NCBI GenBank assembly: GCA_038216175.1
Contig: JBBQQG010000029.1
Location: 1 to 7,663 of the forward strand
Reading direction: 5' to 3'
DNA from: JBBQQG01 sp038216175
GTDB lineage: Bacteria; Patescibacteriota; Saccharimonadia; Saccharimonadales; OMJO01
DNA: 7,663 nucleotides
Position 1 is the first letter of the stretch. Each line of letters opens with the position of its first letter. The notes beneath the pieces are model-generated. The model had not been told where the DNA came from. It was given only the letters and a program-made list of their open reading frames with translations, and searched no databases. A program made the position numbers and the translations under genes. Of this stretch, positions 5,345-7,663 are shown one piece after another.

Positions 5345-6574
5345 CTACTCATATCTGAGAGCATCGATAGGGTCTTTTTTAGCAGCTTTCAGGGCTGGCG
5401 TCATACCAAAGAATATTCCAACAACTAAAGCGACGCCGACTGCTACTCCCATAATTGGAAGTGTAATCACCGGCTGAAGATCGGTGAAGATTCTAATAAA
5501 GTAATTGGCAACTATCGATAAAAACACGCCTATTAGCCCGCCCATAAAACTAAGCACTGCAGCTTCGGTAATAAACTGTGATAATATCTGGCGGTTAGTC
5601 GCGCCGACTGCTTTTCTAACACCTATCTCACGTGTACGTTCAGTCACTGAAACTAACATAATGTTCATAATACCGATGCCGCCAACTACTAATGATATAG
5701 CGGCTACACCTGCAATTAAGCTCGTCAGTAGTTTAAATACTTTGTTAGCAATTGCAAGCGTATCTTGTTGTTTTAGAACAGTAAAATCATCTTGATTGCC
5801 ATGAGCCTGTAACAGTGCTTTATTTATCGAACTGGCAACTGTATCAGTATCGATAGGTTTATCTGGTTTTACTAATACTTGGTAGATCTGAGTCTGCCCG
5901 GTTGTTAACTGCTTGCTAGCTTCAAAAGGTATAAAAATCGCCGAATTATAATCTGAATTGGGAGCCAGGGGACTGGTGTCAAACTGTTCGAACACACCGT
6001 GAACAATATATCTTTGACCCCTTATTTGAAAACTTTTACCAACCGGAACGTTTTCTTTAAATAGATCCTGCGCTACTTTTTGACCGATAACCGCAAATTG
6101 CTTACTTGACTCGTCGGCGGTAAAGAAAGCTCCGAATTGCACTTTTTGATTTAGTATATCGGGTGCTTTTTCGGTAGTAGCAACGATGAATCCACTACTA
6201 TATTCCTGCTCATCTGTCTTAGCTATACCTGCGACTAGATTAAATGGAACGGCAAAACTAACTTTATCTACTTTACGAATAACGTTATAATCGGCTTCGC
6301 TTAGTGACGTATTGCCAAAAGCTGTCAACAGATTTACGTTGCTGATATTACCTTTTTTGTCTCTAGTTACAGATTTTCCAGCACGCACAGTAATAAGATC
6401 GTTGCCCAGATGGTTTATCTGACCAGCTATCTGTTGTCTTACACCTTCACCTATACTGACAGTAGTTACAACGCTAGTTACTCCGATAATAATTCCCAAC
6501 ATAGTCAGTAGGCTACGCCAGCGTGAAGTCCTTAAACTGGCAATTGCCATTTTAATATTATTCCCAAGCAACAT
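5345..6574 (-). CDS. ABC transporter permease, MacB/FtsX family
   Basis: The 409-aa protein has the standard MacB-type layout: TM1 (about 21-43, SLLTMLGIIIGVTSVVTTVS), a large extracytoplasmic MacB-PCD-like domain (about 44-275) and three C-terminal TMs (about 281-305, 335-357, 370-395) forming the FtsX domain. The conserved cytoplasmic stretch ERTREIGVRKAVGA is at 312-325 and the family's usual C-terminus PIDALRYE is present. Length is normal for stand-alone permeases of this family. MacB-type pumps are mechanotransmitters that use ATP in the cytoplasm to drive movements outside the membrane, for export or lipoprotein handling. The substrate cannot be told here and no MacA/HlyD adaptor is in the window. 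The ATG directly follows the TAA of the ATPase gene (TAAATG), with AAAGG 10 nt upstream, so the two are translationally coupled. An internal ATG (M9) is a less likely start. Confidence 0.95.
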   Translation of the reverse strand: MLLGNNIKMAIASLRTSRWRSLLTMLGIIIGVTSVVTTVSIGEGVRQQIAGQINHLGNDLITVRAGKSVTRDKKGNISNVNLLTAFGNTSLSEADYNVIRKVDKVSFAVPFNLVAGIAKTDEQEYSSGFIVATTEKAPDILNQKVQFGAFFTADESSKQFAVIGQKVAQDLFKENVPVGKSFQIRGQRYIVHGVFEQFDTSPLAPNSDYNSAIFIPFEASKQLTTGQTQIYQVLVKPDKPIDTDTVASSINKALLQAHGNQDDFTVLKQQDTLAIANKVFKLLTSLIAGVAAISLVVGGIGIMNIMLVSVTERTREIGVRKAVGATNRQILSQFITEAAVLSFMGGLIGVFLSIVANYFIRIFTDLQPVITLPIMGVAVGVALVVGIFFGMTPALKAAKKDPIDALRYE

Positions 6575-7480
6575 TTATTTTCTGCCTTTGGTAGTTTTTA
6601 CTCGGCGCTTATAAGTCGTTTTTTTAGTTTTCTTTTTCTTTAGTTTAGACTTTGAACTACCGTCTATAGCATCAGGCATTTCGTTCATTAATATAGATAC
6701 ACCTGCTAGATCGTCTTCAACTGTAAGCTTTGGAATAAAGTACATGCTGCGCCTGACGGTATCTGGTACCTCGCCAATAACAGATTTCTCATCGGCTATA
6801 ATTGATCCATCGTGCATAAATACCACTCGGTTTGCAAACCTTGTAACTTCGGGGTTATGGGTAACCATAAGTACAGTATTGCCAGACTTATGTATATCAC
6901 TAAGAAGTTCCATAACTAGACGGCTAGAGCCGCTATCGAGATTACCGGTTGGTTCATCGGCAATTAATATATGAGGATTATTGACAAGCGCTCTTGCGAT
7001 CGCAACCCGTTGAGCTTGTCCACCGCTTAGTTGCCGAGGCATAAAATATTCACGGTCGGCAAGGCCAACCTGTTCTAGGATGGCACTTGCTTGTTTAAGT
7101 CGTCTGGTCTGAGTCATTCCTTTGTAGGCAAGAGGCAAAGCAACATTTTCTAATACGTTTAATTTGGGAAGAAGATTAAATGACTGAAAAACAAATCCGA
7201 TTGTGTCACGGCGATATTTGGCTCGTTGATTCGGTCTGAGTTTTGCAACTGACCTGCCGTTTAACATATAACCGCCGTGTGTCGGTCGATCAAGCAGTCC
7301 TAAAATATTCATTAAGGTTGATTTACCAGAACCACTTGCACCCATAACTGCGACAAATTCTCCACGGTCAATATTAAGATTGACTTCGTCGAGCGCAACC
7401 GTAGCTGCATCGCCAAAGCCGTACAGTTTGCTGACGTCTTCTAAACTAATAATAGGCATTGCTTTATAGTGTACCGCCAA
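6575..7480 (-). CDS. ABC transporter ATPase, MacB/LolD-like, with long basic C-terminal extension
   Basis: The 301-aa protein carries a full nucleotide-binding domain: A-loop Y20, Walker A GASGSGKST (47-55), Q-loop Q99 in FVFQSFNLLP, signature LSGGQAQR (151-158), Walker B ILIADEPTG (171-179) with catalytic E176, D-loop NLDSGSS and H-loop H208. The LDRPTHGGY and FNLLPKLNVLENV stretches are typical of the LolD/MacB/FtsE group that pairs with FtsX-type permeases, here encoded next. The catalytic core ends near residue 230, close to the family's usual length. About 70 extra residues follow, ending in a Lys/Arg/Thr-rich tail (281-301) that could bind nucleic acid, anionic lipid or a partner. The TTG start at 7480 is chosen because AAGGAG lies 5 nt upstream; the internal ATG at residue 8 has no such site. 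It probably opens the leftward transcript and diverges from the tRNA. Confidence 0.95.
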   Translation of the reverse strand: MAVHYKAMPIISLEDVSKLYGFGDAATVALDEVNLNIDRGEFVAVMGASGSGKSTLMNILGLLDRPTHGGYMLNGRSVAKLRPNQRAKYRRDTIGFVFQSFNLLPKLNVLENVALPLAYKGMTQTRRLKQASAILEQVGLADREYFMPRQLSGGQAQRVAIARALVNNPHILIADEPTGNLDSGSSRLVMELLSDIHKSGNTVLMVTHNPEVTRFANRVVFMHDGSIIADEKSVIGEVPDTVRRSMYFIPKLTVEDDLAGVSILMNEMPDAIDGSSKSKLKKKKTKKTTYKRRVKTTKGRK

Positions 7481-7485
7481 AACAA

Positions 7486-7491
7486 CTCCTT
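7486..7491 (-). promoter_or_regulatory. Shine-Dalgarno AAGGAG fixing the TTG start at 7480
   Basis: AAGGAG followed by TTGTT puts the ribosome site 5 nt from the TTG. The first in-frame ATG is 21 nt further on, too far from this site, so TTG is preferred. Confidence 0.8.
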
Positions 7492-7514
7492 ATTCAAGAA
7501 GTTAATTGATTTTT

Positions 7515-7543
7515 ATGAAATAAAGTGTTTTTTTAGTTATAAT
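7515..7543 (+). promoter_or_regulatory. Promoter for tRNA-Ser
   Basis: A perfect -10 TATAAT (7538-7543) follows ATGAAA (7515-7520, 4 of 6 to the -35 consensus) at 17 nt. Initiation near 7550 leaves about 24 nt before the tRNA 5' end. The -10 region is almost palindromic (TTATAATT), so it could also serve leftward transcription of the ABC operon as TATAAC, but no matching -35 is visible on that side. Confidence 0.5.
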
Positions 7544-7573
7544 TAGCCAAGTCAAACGATCGTAATTATTTAT

Positions 7574-7663
7574 GGAGAGGTCGCATAGTGGCCTAGTGCG
7601 CCGCCTTGGAAAGGCGGTATGGGGGCAACTCCATCGAGGGTTCAAATCCCTCCCTCTCCGCCA
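7574..7663 (+). tRNA. tRNA-Ser (anticodon GGA), complete with encoded CCA
   Basis: The 90-nt sequence folds as a type II tRNA. The acceptor stem GGAGAGG pairs with CCTCTCC and is followed by discriminator G and an encoded CCA that ends exactly at the window edge. The anticodon stem CCGCC/GGCGG encloses loop TTGGAAA with anticodon GGA (7608-7610). A long variable arm (TATGGGGGCAACTCCATC) and a T arm GAGGG-TTCAAAT-CCCTC follow. The long variable arm, G discriminator and GGA anticodon all fit serine, decoding UCC/UCU. Confidence 0.97.

Noticed and set aside
5505..5795. Plus-strand open frame of 96 codons inside the permease gene
   Set aside because: Antisense to the conserved FtsX domain of the permease, with no Shine-Dalgarno or family similarity.
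6744..6974. Plus-strand open frame of 76 codons inside the ATPase gene
   Set aside because: Antisense to the Walker B and H-loop region of the ATPase; a frame shadow.
7550..7555. TTGACT on the minus strand as a -35 for the ABC operon
   Set aside because: A good -35 match, but the hexamer at 17 nt (AAAAAC) is not a -10, and the nearest TATAAC is only 8 nt away. The operon promoter is probably in this gap but cannot be fixed.
1..7663. UGA recoding as in Gracilibacteria/Absconditabacteria
   Set aside because: The 3732-4316 frame ends naturally at a TGA beside the next gene's start, other genes use TAA or TAG, and no conserved domain is interrupted by in-frame TGA.
7574..7663. tRNA-Ser as an attachment site of an integrated element
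   Set aside because: No integrase, second copy of the tRNA 3' end or other mobile-element gene is in the window, and the sequence beyond the CCA is not available.
1..7663. CRISPR arrays, insertion sequences, riboswitches
   Set aside because: No regularly spaced repeats, transposase frames or terminal inverted repeats were seen, and the intergenic gaps are too short (under 100 nt) for typical riboswitches.

Overview
The window reads as a piece of an AT-rich bacterial chromosome, probably from a Candidate Phyla Radiation (Patescibacteria) lineage and perhaps Saccharibacteria-like. That placement is inference. It rests on the style of the secreted β-sandwich proteins (short single-TM-anchored Ig-like, PKD and FN3 proteins with Ser/Thr/Gly-rich sequence), on a MacB-like ABC pair with no visible periplasmic adaptor, and on mixed Shine-Dalgarno and apparently leaderless starts. 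TGA is used as a normal stop in at least one gene, so nothing suggests the UGA=Gly code of Gracilibacteria or Absconditabacteria.

Layout, reading down the minus strand from the right edge. (1) A complete tRNA-Ser(GGA) lies at 7574-7663 on the plus strand and diverges from everything else. (2) An ABC ATPase (7480-6575, TTG start) is followed with zero spacing by a MacB/FtsX-type permease (6574-5345). (3) After 37 nt comes a block of exported proteins: a double-TM Ig-like/PKD protein (5307-4303), a small N-terminally anchored protein overlapping it by 14 nt (4316-3732), and an FN3 protein (3716-2652). (4) A secreted protein (2568-1531) has its own promoter region and a strong terminator hairpin. 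(5) A membrane-anchored two-domain β-sandwich protein that resembles DUF916/WxL-interacting proteins (1456-383) follows. Overlapping it by 35 nt is the start of a second protein of the same N-terminal type (417 to beyond position 1), which is cut by the window edge.

The notable theme is a cell-surface module. Two secreted proteins (2652-3716 and 1531-2568) share a C-terminal domain of about 160 residues that ends at the protein terminus in the pattern TDYxDxxTxVxxxL(F/Y). Just downstream are two tandem anchored proteins of DUF916-like build. This parallels the WxL protein plus WxL-interacting protein loci of Firmicutes, although there is no true WxL motif. The ABC pair may export or extract a substrate for the same envelope system, but only its proximity supports that link.

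Expression signals: extended or near-consensus -10 boxes sit 7 to 15 nt upstream of three starts that lack a usable Shine-Dalgarno (5307, 3716, 1456). Two other genes (7480, 2568) have clear Shine-Dalgarno sequences. No intergenic gap exceeds 300 bases; the largest is 93 nt, between the tRNA and the ATPase gene.
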